A stretch of 64,000 bases of DNA from Xenorhabdus ishibashii (GCF_002632755.1 NZ_NJAK01000001.1:2666001-2730000); one strand, 5' to 3'; positions 16,513 through 25,551 are shown, counted from the first letter of the stretch. Numbers and translations are program-made. The notes: generated by a model from the sequence alone, not told the origin.

Positions 16513-19306
16513 ATGGACAAGTTAGTTGAAATTTTCTGTGATGTCGATGGTGCGCTGGGAAAAGCTGCACTGTTTCTTGCGGGTGAAAGTCCCGTCGTAG
16601 AAGATTAGCCAGATCACTACGTAGCGAGTCTTGCATCTCCGGCGGTAACAAAGGAGATGAAGCGTAGACAGCGAAACATTCGAGCCGAAACCAATAGGTG
16701 AACGTGATAACTCCGAAATTCACTGATTGTGTTGTGCCGATGGTATCGTCGAACCAGCAGGCAATAGTTTCTGAATGGGCACACTGGCGATTTTTTTTCC
16801 AGTCAGAAGCACACACCGGAGTCTCAGGCGTCGTAGAGAACAGTGCGGAACCCAGGAGATCCTGACACCTCTCAAGGGAATGAGTATATCGGGCACAAGT
16901 GCCAAAACACAAGGCCTGAGAGAGGGGTATCAGGAAGTCGGAGTCAGCCATAGTAGTAATGAAACGAGTAATGATCGCGGAGCGAAGGGCTGGCAGACAG
17001 ATCGAACGTGAGAGGGAAACAATGACCGTACACAGCAACGACGGACAACCATGGTTAACAAAACTTGAGCGTATAGGCAAGAAATCAGCCTGTAACAAAC
17101 AGCAAGTGTTCAATAATTTAGGGCATCTGCTGAACAGTGACATGCTGAAAGGACAATTCCTACGGCTTGACGGGAATAAAGCGGTAGGTATTGATCGCAT
17201 GACAAAATCCGCTTACGGTGAACATCTTGATGGGAATATTCACAATCTCATCCTGCGAATACGCAGAGGGACGTATCGCCCGAAAGCCGCCAGAATCACG
17301 CAGATCCCGAAAGAGGATGGTAGTCAACGGCCACTGGCAATTTCGTGCATAGAGGACAAACTGGTGCAACTTGCGGTCAGTGATATTCTCAGCCAAATTT
17401 ATGAGCCGCTGTTTCTGCCGTGTTCATACGGGTTTCGGCCGGGATTAAATTGTCATGCGGCATTGAAGGCACTACAACAGCAAACATACCGTAACTGGAA
17501 TGGGGCGGTTGTGGAAATTGACATCCGACAGTACTTTAACACGATACCTCATATTGAGTTGATGAATTTACTGCGGAAGAAGATATCAGATCGCCGTTTC
17601 CTCAGACTCATCAAGGTCTTAATAACGGCACCCGTTATCGAGGGTAAACAGATATCCGACAATGTGTGCGGATGTCCCCAAGGGTCAATCGTATCGTCAA
17701 TACTTGCCAATATCTACCTGCACTATGTGATAGATGAATGGTTTGATGAAATCAGCCGTTCACACATTCATGGTCGGGCAGAAATGGTAAGGTACGCTGA
17801 TGATAGGGTGTTTACCTTTGAGTTCCTGAGTGAGGCAAAACGCTTTTATAAGATATTACCGAAACGACTGAGTAAATACGGTCTGGCGTTGCACAGTGAC
17901 AAATCGCAATTAATTCCGGCGGGTCACGTTGCAGCAATGAGAGCTAACCAGTCTGGCGGACGCTTACCTACGTTTAACTTTCTGGGATTTACCTGCTATT
18001 GGGGGGTATCGCGAAAGGGTTTCTGGCGACTGAAGTTGACCAGTCGAAAAGACCGATTTGCCGCCAAATTGAAGGGACTCAGGGATTTCCTCTGGAAGAA
18101 CCTGAATACACCTGACAAAAGGCGTGTTCTGACCATCGTCATCAGGGTTATCAAAGGCTGGATAAATTATCACGGTATTTCTGATAACCAGAGACGAGTC
18201 GGGCAATTTATCTACCAAAGCAGGCGGGTACTCTACAGATGGTTTAACCGGAAGGGAGGGCGTCGGGGGCTAACGTGGGAAAAGCTGACTCTGATCCTGA
18301 AAGTGCTGGGTTATCCTTCAAGCTGGAAAGTCCATTCAATGTTCAATTCTTGCTGAATAGGTGTGACGACTGGGGTCTGTCGGGAGCCGGATGCGGTAGT
18401 TCTGCATGTCCGGTTCTGAGGAGGGATCTGCCCGGGTGACTGGGCAGGTCTACTCACCATTTTTGCCGTTTTTTCATTCCTCAATGGGAACAATTTTGTC
18501 TTGAGAGTGGGCATCGTTTACGCCGCCGACAAGGTCATATGTATCCCAGTGAAATCATGACCATTTTGATCCTTTTTCATATGTCGCATTACCGTGATTT
18601 TAAAAATTTTTATTTGAAACATATTTGGCAATACCACCACCGCGACTTCGCCACTTTACTCAGTTATACCCGTTTTATCAGCGTTGCCCCTTCCGTTTTG
18701 GTGCCATTATGCAGCTATCTGACTCAATTAAAAGGGAAACCCACAGGCATTGCTTTTATTGATTCCACCAGTTTGAGTGTCTGCCATAACATTCGCATCC
18801 CTCGACATAAGGTCTTTGCGGGGATCGCACAGCGTGGAAAAAATTCAATGGGATGGTTTTATGGTTTCAAATTACACTTGGTTGTCAATCATCAGGGGGA
18901 AATTCTCGCGCTTAAAGTCACGGCCGGTAATGTGGATGATCGGGAACCGGTTCGCGAATTAACCACAGAATTAATGGGTTCTCTTTACGGCGATAAAGGT
19001 TATCTGAGTCAGGAATTGGCGGACGATTTAGCCAACAGCGGTGTCACTTTCATCACGAAAAAACGGCGTAACATGAAAGCCCGTATGCAAGCTGAGTGGG
19101 ATAAGATAATGTTAAAAAAGCGCTTTATCATTGAAACGATTAATGGCCAATTAAAATTAATTTCTCAGATAGAGCATTCTCGCCACCGAAGTATAAGAGG
19201 ATTTATGTTGACCGTTTTAGGTGGACTGATCGCTTACTGCCTTAAATTGAAAAAACCATCACTGGAAGTTTTCTATTCAGAAGACGCTGTTCCAATGATG
19301 GCTTAA
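16513..19306 (+). CDS. IS982-family transposase, interrupted by a group II intron
   Basis: The 5' exon starts at ATG 16513 (MDKLVEIFCDVD) and stops at 16549. The 3' exon resumes at about 18459 with FCRFFIPQWEQ and runs to 19306. The DDE residues are Asp in GIAFIDSTSLS, Asp in LYGDKGYLSQ and Glu in RFIIETINGQLK, all in the second exon. If the intron leaves after base 18458, splicing gives the expected family reading DVDDFC in frame. Unspliced, translation from 18539 would lack the N-terminal region. Confidence 0.75.
17022..18356 (+). CDS. ltrA: Group II intron reverse transcriptase/maturase
   Basis: A 444-residue multifunctional intron protein. The reverse transcriptase fingers-palm region runs to about residue 290 with FLPCSYGFRPG (132-142), IDIRQYFNTI (167-176), CPQGSIVSSILAN and the catalytic YADD at 258-261. 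A maturase X domain follows (GWINYHG). There is no C-terminal HNH endonuclease domain, so mobility would depend on reverse splicing without second-strand cleavage. The start at 17022 follows GAGAGGGA; an upstream in-frame ATG at 16959 lies in ribozyme sequence. It helps the intron RNA fold and copies it into DNA at new sites. Confidence 0.92.
   Translation: MTVHSNDGQPWLTKLERIGKKSACNKQQVFNNLGHLLNSDMLKGQFLRLDGNKAVGIDRMTKSAYGEHLDGNIHNLILRIRRGTYRPKAARITQIPKEDGSQRPLAISCIEDKLVQLAVSDILSQIYEPLFLPCSYGFRPGLNCHAALKALQQQTYRNWNGAVVEIDIRQYFNTIPHIELMNLLRKKISDRRFLRLIKVLITAPVIEGKQISDNVCGCPQGSIVSSILANIYLHYVIDEWFDEISRSHIHGRAEMVRYADDRVFTFEFLSEAKRFYKILPKRLSKYGLALHSDKSQLIPAGHVAAMRANQSGGRLPTFNFLGFTCYWGVSRKGFWRLKLTSRKDRFAAKLKGLRDFLWKNLNTPDKRRVLTIVIRVIKGWINYHGISDNQRRVGQFIYQSRRVLYRWFNRKGGRRGLTWEKLTLILKVLGYPSSWKVHSMFNSC
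18384..18416 (+). ncRNA. Group II intron domain V
   Basis: A 33-base hairpin beginning GAGCCGGATGCGG and closing GTCCGGTTC, the conserved catalytic stem-loop of group II ribozymes including the AGC catalytic triad. It lies 28 bases after the maturase stop. Domain VI follows with a CTGCCC/GGGCAG stem and an A near the 3' end as branch-point candidate. Confidence 0.85.
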
Positions 19307-19558
19307 GCAGAATTCGGGTTAATTACCACTGTAGGTGGTTATACTTACAAAGGAATTCCCGTTGCCGGAGAAACAGATTTAGTTGAGTGCCCAAAATGCG
19401 AGGGAGTTTTTCCTATTATCGAGGGCAGTGAGAATTTAAAAAATAATGGAAAAGCGATTGCAGTCGAAGGAATGCACACGGCATGTGGTGCTAAACTGAT
19501 TGCCAGCCAGAAAGAGTTTCTCGCTTAATAAAACCACACTGACGCGCTGCGCTTGTCT

Positions 19559-19602
19559 TCTCCGTGTTACCGGGCTAATGTATTAGCCCGGTAACACGGA
19601 GA
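19559..19602. repeat. Perfect palindrome, 21-bp arms with 2-base centre
   Basis: Arms 19559-19579 and 19582-19602 are exact reverse complements separated by GT. Each arm contains TCTCCGTGTTACCGGGC. It lies 30 bases after the PAAR stop. There is no T tract on either side, so a simple intrinsic terminator is not the obvious reading, although it would stall or end transcription from both directions. Protein binding, cruciform formation or an island replication/recombination site are alternatives. Confidence 0.75.
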
Positions 19603-19632
19603 GCCGAAAAACACCTGCCAAAAAACAATTTA

Positions 19633-19818
19633 ATTCCTCACTTGCTCCTCAATTCTCTACTCGTTTTTTATTTGCCTCAGGGTAAAAATAGGTGAGGAAT
19701 GGAGATTAATTTATCTTTAAAAATCAATATAATTAATGTTCCTCGCTTTTTCTACATATATGCGCGAGAAATGAGGAATACGGTGAGTATCACAATCTAT
19801 TTTCTCGTAATTCCTCAT
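19633..19818. repeat. Iteron-like cluster (ATTCCTCAY / RTGAGGAAT)
   Basis: The 9-mer ATTCCTCA(C/T) appears at 19633-19641 and 19810-19818 and, inverted, at 19692-19700 and 19771-19779. Weaker copies lie at 19738-19746 (GTTCCTCGC) and around 19644. The stretch is strongly AT-rich and lies directly after the stop end of the primase gene. P4 satellites carry short repeats bound by their alpha protein at the replication origin, so this is a candidate origin or crr-like site. That function is inferred. Confidence 0.55.
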
Positions 19819-19833
19819 TTTTTTACTCACTAT

Positions 19834-21942
19834 CTAGTCTGCATTGTTTTGGTTGATAATGGTTATTTCCTGCCCGCTGCGGGTAATGAGTCCATCATGT
19901 TCTAACTTGGTTAACCAGCGGCTGAAATTCTTCACATTCACTCCCATCGCCTTTAAATCATCACGCACAAGGGCAACGTTGCAAGGCTCTTTCAGGGCAG
20001 TGCGCGATCGAATGCACTGCCATAGTGCTGTGTGGTTATCTGTTTTATTGGGAATGTGTTCAATATTGTCCTCTTCAACCGGATCACGCGGCTTGTCAAC
20101 CAGAACCAGTGAGGTAATATCCTCACCGTCTTTATCGGTAAAGAGTTCAACCACACGCATGTCATAGGCTTTGTTTTCCGGCTCTTCGGCATCTTTCATT
20201 TTGGTGCAGGTTATAACCAGTGCACCGCCTTTTTTCCCTTCCCGATTGATCCGGTATTCAACATCCAGCGCAGCACGAAAGGCACTGGAACCCCTTGCGC
20301 CTTTGCTTTCATCTTTGCCGGAATGGTGAACCACGAGAATGCTTGCCCCTGTTTTAGCTTTCAGTTCATCACAGCCCCGGACAAACGCGCCCATATCTTT
20401 TGAATCATTTTCATCCTCACCACCAAAACAGCGGGCGAGAGTATCCAGAATAATCAGGCGTACCGGTTCACCTGTTTCAGACTCAACTTGTTGGGCGGCA
20501 ATCACCAGTTCATGCACTTCGGCAGGCGAGGCCGGAAAGACTGGCGTATTGATCAGATACATATTTTTAACCGTCTGACCATTAACGATTTCCCATGCTT
20601 TGATGCGCCGGGGCACACCAATCCCGCCTTCGCCGACCACGTACAGCACAGAACCCTGCGCAACCTTTTTTCCTGCCCATGCTTTACCTGTGGCAATGTG
20701 ACAACCCCATGCACCCGCCAGAAAACTTTTATATGACCCGCTAGCTCCGTAAATGCTGCATAAGGAATGTGCCGGAATAATACCTTTAACCACGTAGTCT
20801 AGCTGGGCATCAAAGCCTTCTGAGCCGATTGATAACGGTAATTTTGTTTTACGATTAGGGTAAATGCTTTCAACATTGCCATAACGACGGGGTTCTATTG
20901 CGTCACTGTTCATCGGTTCTCTTACCTGAAATAAGCCCTCACAAAATGCCTGCTTTGCTGCCACAATGCCATATTGCTGGCGATAATCATCCCAATCGGC
21001 TTTATGTTCTGTCGGTGGTAACGTAATCCAACCATTCACCGCCAGCGCCGCTTTTTCTGCTGAGATCTTGCCGACATTCACTTTGGGTTTGCCGTTTTTA
21101 TCCAGTTCGTCAGGATGATGCCAGTCATTATCTGCGGCAATAATGATTTTGGTGTCCGGCCAGCGTTCCCGAATGGCTTTGGCAACAGAAGATAAATTGC
21201 CCTCATCCAGCGCCGCCAGAACAGTGCCTTTATAGAGCTGGCTAACCGTGAGTGCTGTGGCGTAACCTTCGGTAATAATTACCGTCTCCGGATGCTCTTC
21301 CAGCGTTGTCAAGGGAATAAACGCCCCTTTTTTCTGGCTACCGGGGAAGAATTTTTTCTCGCCATTGGGTTTAATGATCTGCGCACCGGTGACTTGTTTA
21401 TCCAGTGCTGTCAGTACCAGCACTGTCGAATTATCAAACAGTAGCCGCTGATCAAGATGTTGCAGACCCTTTGCAGCCAGATAAGGCGATTGCCCCACGA
21501 CAGTTTGCGCCATCAGTGCCGCTACTCTTTCGGCAATCGGTTGTGTTGGACAATGGGTTGCTTTGGCTGGCTTGGGAGCTGGCAAAGGTAGTGCCAGTAC
21601 GTTAGCGACAACTTTTGCCGCCTCAATAACAGAGATCCCGTTGGTTCTTGCCACCAAATCAAGCCCATCACCATAGTTCGGGGTATCACACTGGCGGCAA
21701 TGCCAGTTGCCATGATGGTGATCATCGATAAAGTGAAAACGGTCAGTACCACCGCAAATAGGGCAAGCGCCATGTTTTCCCTTTACGGGGATATCAATAC
21801 CACAAGCGGGCAACAGATTTTGCCAGGAATACATAGCCGAGGTTTTGACGGTTTGGATAAGATCAAGCGGTTTTTGGCTGCCTGATGTTTTTTGAACTGT
21901 AAATTTGGGACGAGTTTGGGTATGCTGTGTATCAGCCATCAT
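19834..21942 (-). CDS. Toprim primase / RepA-like ATPase of P4-type island
   Basis: A 702-residue replication protein. The N-terminal part has a zinc-binding primase motif (CPICGGTDRF...WHCRQC). The toprim region follows (VIITEGYATALTV, then IIIAADND), and the C-terminal half is a RecA/RepA-type ATPase with Walker A GASGSYKS and a Walker B-like RLIILDTLARCFGG. A short winged-helix-like tail ends it. It resembles P4 alpha in its order of primase then helicase, but uses a RepA-type motor. It is on the same strand as alpA and the integrase, with a roughly 100-base gap. It probably primes and unwinds the excised island. Confidence 0.88.
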   Translation of the reverse strand: MMADTQHTQTRPKFTVQKTSGSQKPLDLIQTVKTSAMYSWQNLLPACGIDIPVKGKHGACPICGGTDRFHFIDDHHHGNWHCRQCDTPNYGDGLDLVARTNGISVIEAAKVVANVLALPLPAPKPAKATHCPTQPIAERVAALMAQTVVGQSPYLAAKGLQHLDQRLLFDNSTVLVLTALDKQVTGAQIIKPNGEKKFFPGSQKKGAFIPLTTLEEHPETVIITEGYATALTVSQLYKGTVLAALDEGNLSSVAKAIRERWPDTKIIIAADNDWHHPDELDKNGKPKVNVGKISAEKAALAVNGWITLPPTEHKADWDDYRQQYGIVAAKQAFCEGLFQVREPMNSDAIEPRRYGNVESIYPNRKTKLPLSIGSEGFDAQLDYVVKGIIPAHSLCSIYGASGSYKSFLAGAWGCHIATGKAWAGKKVAQGSVLYVVGEGGIGVPRRIKAWEIVNGQTVKNMYLINTPVFPASPAEVHELVIAAQQVESETGEPVRLIILDTLARCFGGEDENDSKDMGAFVRGCDELKAKTGASILVVHHSGKDESKGARGSSAFRAALDVEYRINREGKKGGALVITCTKMKDAEEPENKAYDMRVVELFTDKDGEDITSLVLVDKPRDPVEEDNIEHIPNKTDNHTALWQCIRSRTALKEPCNVALVRDDLKAMGVNVKNFSRWLTKLEHDGLITRSGQEITIINQNNAD

Positions 21943-22047
21943 TTTTACCTTGCTTAATGGTTGTTGGTGAAACGCCTCGTAGTGTTGGTCGCACTTCGGG
22001 GCGTTGTGTTTTTATGTTACGTGTCTTATGTCATCTTCTTTTCTGTG

Positions 22048-22254
22048 TTATGCCGCCCGTGATTCTGCGATACGCTGGGCGATCCAGTCATCAATCTCTG
22101 ATTCAATAAAAGCCACTGAACGTGGGCCGATTTTGACCTGCTGCGGGAATTCTCCGTCGCTAATCAGTTTGTAGATCCATGCTTTGCTGTAACTCGTTCT
22201 GCGTTGCACTTCTGGCAAACGAATCAGGCTTGTTTTCAATGCTGCCATTGTCAT
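22048..22254 (-). CDS. alpA: AlpA-family transcriptional regulator
   Basis: A 68-residue MerR-like winged helix protein: LIRLPEVQRRTSYSKAWIYKLI, then FPQQVKIGPRSVAFIESEIDDWI, the AlpA signature of P4-like and CP4-57-type elements. Such proteins activate excision or replication genes. The start at 22254 is chosen because AGGAG lies 5 bases upstream; a longer reading from 22290 lacks a ribosome site. Confidence 0.9.
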   Translation of the reverse strand: MTMAALKTSLIRLPEVQRRTSYSKAWIYKLISDGEFPQQVKIGPRSVAFIESEIDDWIAQRIAESRAA

Positions 22255-22393
22255 GTCACTTCTCCTGTTACCCAGTCCCTGAAATGTCATCGTGGACGTT
22301 GTTTGATGACAGGCGGATTATTTAAAAAGCAAGACTTAATGAACAGCGTTAATTGTTTTTCTCCCGATGAAAATTAACGGGTTGCAAATTGTA

Positions 22394-23665
22394 CTAGCGG
22401 TTTTTTCTGTCACGCAGTGGTTTGGCGAAGTCATACGGTGTAATGGCTTTTTCCCGGTTCGCATCCAGATAATCCGCCCACCACTGCACCATCAGCCGCC
22501 GTTCGTCCAGATGTTTAGAAGTGTGAATATACGCCGCCCGCACGTTGTTTCGTTCGATATGGCTGAGCTGGCGTTCGATGGCGTCATCGCTCCACAGGCC
22601 GGATTCACCCATTGCACCGCGCGCCATTGTGCGGAAGCCATGCCCGCAGACATCGGTTTGAGTGTCGTAGCCCATCGCCCGTAATGCCTTGTTAACCGTG
22701 TTTTCGCTCATAACTTTCGCAGTATCATGATCACTGGGGAATACCACTTCGCAGTTGCCACTCAGTACGTGCAATTCTTTGAATAGCGAAACAGCCTGAC
22801 GGCTCAATGGGACAAGGTGATCCGTTTTCATTTTCATGCCGCGCTCAGAAAAACGAACGCCTTTGATGGGTTTTCGTGTGGCGGGAATTTTCCACACCGC
22901 ATTTTCAAGGTCGATTTCCTGCCAGCGGGCAAATCTCAGTTCGCTGGAGCGGACAAACGTCAGCAGCGCCAGTTCTACTGCGATCTTGGTCAGCAGGCGC
23001 CCGCGATAGGCAGACAGGCGAGCCAGAAAGTCAGGTAAACATTCATGGGGCAGGGCGGGATGGTGACGGGATTTGGTGGTGGTGAGTGCACCTGCCATAT
23101 CATTAGCCGGGTTGGACTCCAGAATATCGTTCTGGACGGCATAACGCATGATGGCGGTAACACGCTGGCGCAGCCGCTGGGCGATATCGTGTTTACCCTG
23201 TTCATCAATGGCTTTGACGGGGGCTAAAAGCTGGCTGGTACGTAATGTGGTAATATCGCGGGCGCCGATATGCGGGAAAATAGACTGCTCAAGGCTGCGC
23301 AGCACTTTTTGACGGTGGCTGTCGCCCCAGCGTTTGTTGCTGGCGTGCCATGCACGGGCGACCTGTTCAAAGGTGTTAACTTTGGCGGGTGTTGGTGTGC
23401 CTTTTTTCTCTGCTTTGGGGTCGATGCCCTGTGCCATCAGCTTTTTGGCTTCATCCCGTTTAGCGCGGGCATCGGCTAACGATACTGCTGGATAGACACC
23501 AAACGCCAGTCGGTCTTCTTTCTTATCGGTCGGACGATAATATTTCATCCGCCAGTACTTCGAGCCGCGTGAAGAGACTTCTAAATAGAGACCGCCGCCA
23601 TCGGCAAGTTTGTAGGTTTTTTCTTTGGGCTTTGCAGTTTCGATTTGCCGAGCGTTTAGTTTCAT
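22394..23665 (-). CDS. intP4: P4-type tyrosine integrase of the island
   Basis: A 423-residue integrase: the DUF4102 arm-binding N terminus (MKLNARQIETAKP, then LADGGGLYLEVS), a SAM-like core-binding domain and the catalytic domain with Arg in TFVRSSELRF, HGFRTMARG, His in LSHIE and the tyrosine in AAYIH. The start is placed at 23665, the family's usual beginning; upstream in-frame sequence to 23875 runs towards the tRNA and is untranslated or att DNA. Its promoter-proximal end lies about 165 bases from the tRNA-Phe 3' end, so it most likely integrates the island there. Confidence 0.93.
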   Translation of the reverse strand: MKLNARQIETAKPKEKTYKLADGGGLYLEVSSRGSKYWRMKYYRPTDKKEDRLAFGVYPAVSLADARAKRDEAKKLMAQGIDPKAEKKGTPTPAKVNTFEQVARAWHASNKRWGDSHRQKVLRSLEQSIFPHIGARDITTLRTSQLLAPVKAIDEQGKHDIAQRLRQRVTAIMRYAVQNDILESNPANDMAGALTTTKSRHHPALPHECLPDFLARLSAYRGRLLTKIAVELALLTFVRSSELRFARWQEIDLENAVWKIPATRKPIKGVRFSERGMKMKTDHLVPLSRQAVSLFKELHVLSGNCEVVFPSDHDTAKVMSENTVNKALRAMGYDTQTDVCGHGFRTMARGAMGESGLWSDDAIERQLSHIERNNVRAAYIHTSKHLDERRLMVQWWADYLDANREKAITPYDFAKPLRDRKNR

Positions 23666-23830
23666 TATTAAGGGCATCCTTGTAATCGAACGGTAAGTGC
23701 CCCGAATTATGCCCTTCGCTGCATCTTGATTGCAACAGACGAAACTAGACCTAAAAATAAGAATGGATGTTGATTTTGCAGGATTTGCTAAGAATTGTTT
23801 GACTGGGCTGGACTTCACTGGAAGTTGAAG

Positions 23831-23906
23831 TGGTGCCCGGAGGCGGAATCGAACCACCGACACGGGGATTTTCAATCCCCTGCTCTACCGACTGAGCTAT
23901 CCGGGC
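23831..23906 (-). tRNA. pheV: tRNA-Phe (GAA)
   Basis: The 76-base minus-strand sequence folds as a tRNA: acceptor GCCCGGA paired with TCCGGGC, D loop AGCTCAGTCGGTAGAGC, anticodon arm GGGGATTGAAAATCCCC with GAA, T arm ending GGTTCGATTCC, and an encoded CCA (23831-23833). Its 3' end faces the P4-type integrase, a well-known island insertion site. In E. coli the same tRNA lies near mltC-mutY. Confidence 0.96.
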
Positions 23907-24068
23907 TAACGGGGCGCATTAAACCGTATTCAGCCTAATCCGTCAAACACTTTCTGCATAAATTTGTTTATATGCTTTTAATTCACACGATAAGCTATAA
24001 ATTTAAACAAAATGGAGAGGGGGCGCCTCTCCATCTGCTATTTCTTTTATCAACGAGCTTGTTATCAA

Positions 24069-25142
24069 CTACCTGCGATAGCTTTTCTGTGCACTGTTCA
24101 CTTTTATCAAATAACGACGTGATTCAGCAGAAGGATGTTTATTGGTTAGAGTTGCATAAATATCACCAGGTTCCATTGAATTGATGATTTGAACTGCTTG
24201 CTTTTTATCATTGGAAAATACGCGCAATACACTGCCTGCACCGCCATTGTAAGCCGTGATAACAGCATATCGACGCGAAGTTGCGTTTTTGATTTCCCCT
24301 AAGTATGTATTTTGCAATATTGATAGATAGGCAGTGCCGGCATCAATGTTGTTCTCAGGATCGAAAAGATAATTGCGGCTAGGCTGGCCTGATTTTCCTT
24401 GCATCTTGAAAACATCCCGTCCAGCAGTGTGTTGCATTACTTGCATAAGCCCCAAGGCATCAGAACGGCTGACGGCATAAGGGTTAAAACTGGATTCAGT
24501 CTGCATGATGGCAAGGATTAGGGATTCATCAACGCCATATTTTATGGATGCTTTGCGAACGATAGGAAGATATTTATGGGCGCGTTTGTCCAAATGGTTA
24601 GGAACTAACTGTATGGTGACTGACCAAATAATGTGTAATCCCGATTGGCGTTTTTGCAATTTATTTTGGATCAGATAATTAGCAAAATGACGTGCGCGCC
24701 ATTCCCAACGAATAGGTTCGCCGCTATTATCTAAAACCTGCCCATATAGGAACGGTTCTTTGCTAATTTGAATATCATTGGCGTCGGAATAAAGATCAAT
24801 AGTTCCAGGATCATCTCCCATCAGCAAAGTCGTAACAATTGCTTTGCGTAAATGTTCAGCGGGTTCAATCGGGGAAATGGTTTCAATCGTAATGTTTCCC
24901 GTCTCAAAATTGATATGGCTGCGGGTCTTATATTGATCTGTATATTTAACGTAATCTTTTGGGCCTGCGATTAATACTTCCTGCAAACCCCAAATATTTT
25001 CGATATTGTGGGCAAATTGTCCCATTAAAATATCGAATCCATTGGTGTCTTTTACATATTCTTCGCTGTATTCAACGTCTTTTTTACTAGAGCAGGAAAT
25101 TAAAAGCGGAGCGAGGAGGATCAGAGCCAGCAGTCTTTTCAT
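24069..25142 (-). CDS. mltC: Membrane-bound lytic murein transglycosylase C
   Basis: A 357-residue outer-membrane lipoprotein. The signal ends in LLISCSSKK with the lipidated Cys. A MltC-type N-terminal domain is followed by the SLT catalytic domain with the Glu in [10 protein letters not shown] and the LGLMQVM box. It cleaves glycan strands of peptidoglycan to 1,6-anhydromuramic ends. The start is set at 25142 to begin with [10 protein letters not shown]; an upstream in-frame ATG at 25205 would spoil the signal. It follows yggX and mutY on the same strand, as in enterobacteria. Confidence 0.95.
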   Translation of the reverse strand: MKRLLALILLAPLLISCSSKKDVEYSEEYVKDTNGFDILMGQFAHNIENIWGLQEVLIAGPKDYVKYTDQYKTRSHINFETGNITIETISPIEPAEHLRKAIVTTLLMGDDPGTIDLYSDANDIQISKEPFLYGQVLDNSGEPIRWEWRARHFANYLIQNKLQKRQSGLHIIWSVTIQLVPNHLDKRAHKYLPIVRKASIKYGVDESLILAIMQTESSFNPYAVSRSDALGLMQVMQHTAGRDVFKMQGKSGQPSRNYLFDPENNIDAGTAYLSILQNTYLGEIKNATSRRYAVITAYNGGAGSVLRVFSNDKKQAVQIINSMEPGDIYATLTNKHPSAESRRYLIKVNSAQKSYRR

Positions 25143-25252
25143 TTTACAATGCCGTTGGATATTAATGCTGTTGGATATTGAGGGTTCGTCTATGATTAGA
25201 GCCATACAAAATGGCTCCTATTATGCCAATCTATACTAATAGAGTAGCAATA

Positions 25253-25525
25253 TTATTGTTCCGGAGGTGTATAACCGTCGATTTTAATGTCATGTCCTTC
25301 AAACAGGAATTTCATCATCTCTTGTTCAAGCAGTTTGCGATCTTCTGGATTCATGGTATTGAGTTTTTTTTCATTAATCAGCATGGTTTGTTTACTCATC
25401 CATTGTTGCCAGGCTTCTTTCGAAATCTCATTGAAAATACGCTTGCCTAATTCCCCTGGATAGAGCTGAAAATCTTGACCTTCCGCTTCTCGTTGTAAAA
25501 AAGTGCAAAAAATAGTTCTGCTCAT
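25253..25525 (-). CDS. yggX: Fe(2+)-trafficking / oxidative protection protein YggX
   Basis: A 90-residue protein with the family start [19 protein letters not shown] and the [18 protein letters not shown] box. The conserved Cys7 is present. It protects iron-sulfur clusters and labile iron. It lies 26 bases after mutY, whose product is an Fe-S enzyme, in the conserved mutY-yggX-mltC order. Confidence 0.96.
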   Translation of the reverse strand: MSRTIFCTFLQREAEGQDFQLYPGELGKRIFNEISKEAWQQWMSKQTMLINEKKLNTMNPEDRKLLEQEMMKFLFEGHDIKIDGYTPPEQ

Positions 25526-25551
25526 AATTAATCCTCAAAATAGTGGGTAAA

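Larger units (their letters stand above)
16550..18458 (+). mobile_element. Group II intron with reverse transcriptase
   Basis: The 5' end is the canonical GTGCG at 16550. About 470 bases of ribozyme precede a maturase gene, and a domain V hairpin (18384-18416) and a domain VI hairpin (about 18425-18452) close the element. The 3' boundary is uncertain by a few bases: AY ends are usual (AC at 18457), but keeping the transposase in frame favours 18458 (or 18455). It inserted in the sense orientation within IS982 transposase, so accurate splicing can hide it from the host gene. Confidence 0.85.
15157..19319 (+). mobile_element. IS982-family insertion sequence, itself disrupted
   Basis: Ends ACCCGAATTCTGGATAAG and ACCCGAATTCTGCTTAAG (right, reverse complement) match at 16 of 18 positions and are flanked by TAATTA at 15151-15156 and 19320-19325. 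Subtracting the internal ISAs1 element with its duplication and the group II intron leaves about 989 bp, the normal IS982 length. The element interrupts the PAAR gene. Confidence 0.88.
15096..19528 (+). pseudogene. PAAR-like spike tip protein, split by nested insertions
   Basis: Exons 15096-15156 and 19326-19528 join, after removing the IS982 element and one TAATTA copy, into an intact 87-codon frame. It begins MATKAVILLNDTTDHGGKV and continues through CPKCEGVF and MHTACGAKLI to a TAA at 19528. This is the compact PAAR-domain layout (DTTDHGG near the start, Cys/His ligands for the tip metal). It is the last gene of the vgrG-adaptor-lipase-lipoprotein module, so it would have sharpened the VgrG spike carrying the lipase. 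The insertion after codon 20 should abolish it. Confidence 0.85.

Noticed and set aside
16511..17200. 229-codon minus-strand frame across the intron 5' part
   Set aside because: It overlaps the ribozyme and the maturase start on the opposite strand and matches no family; it is an open frame by chance.
18539..19306. IS982 transposase starting at ATG 18539 as a complete gene
   Set aside because: In-frame family-like sequence continues upstream to 18459 and the true first exon is at 16513-16549; this is the second exon.
22394..23875. 493-residue version of the island integrase
   Set aside because: The first 70 residues lie outside the family; the conserved start MKLNARQ at 23665 is preferred.
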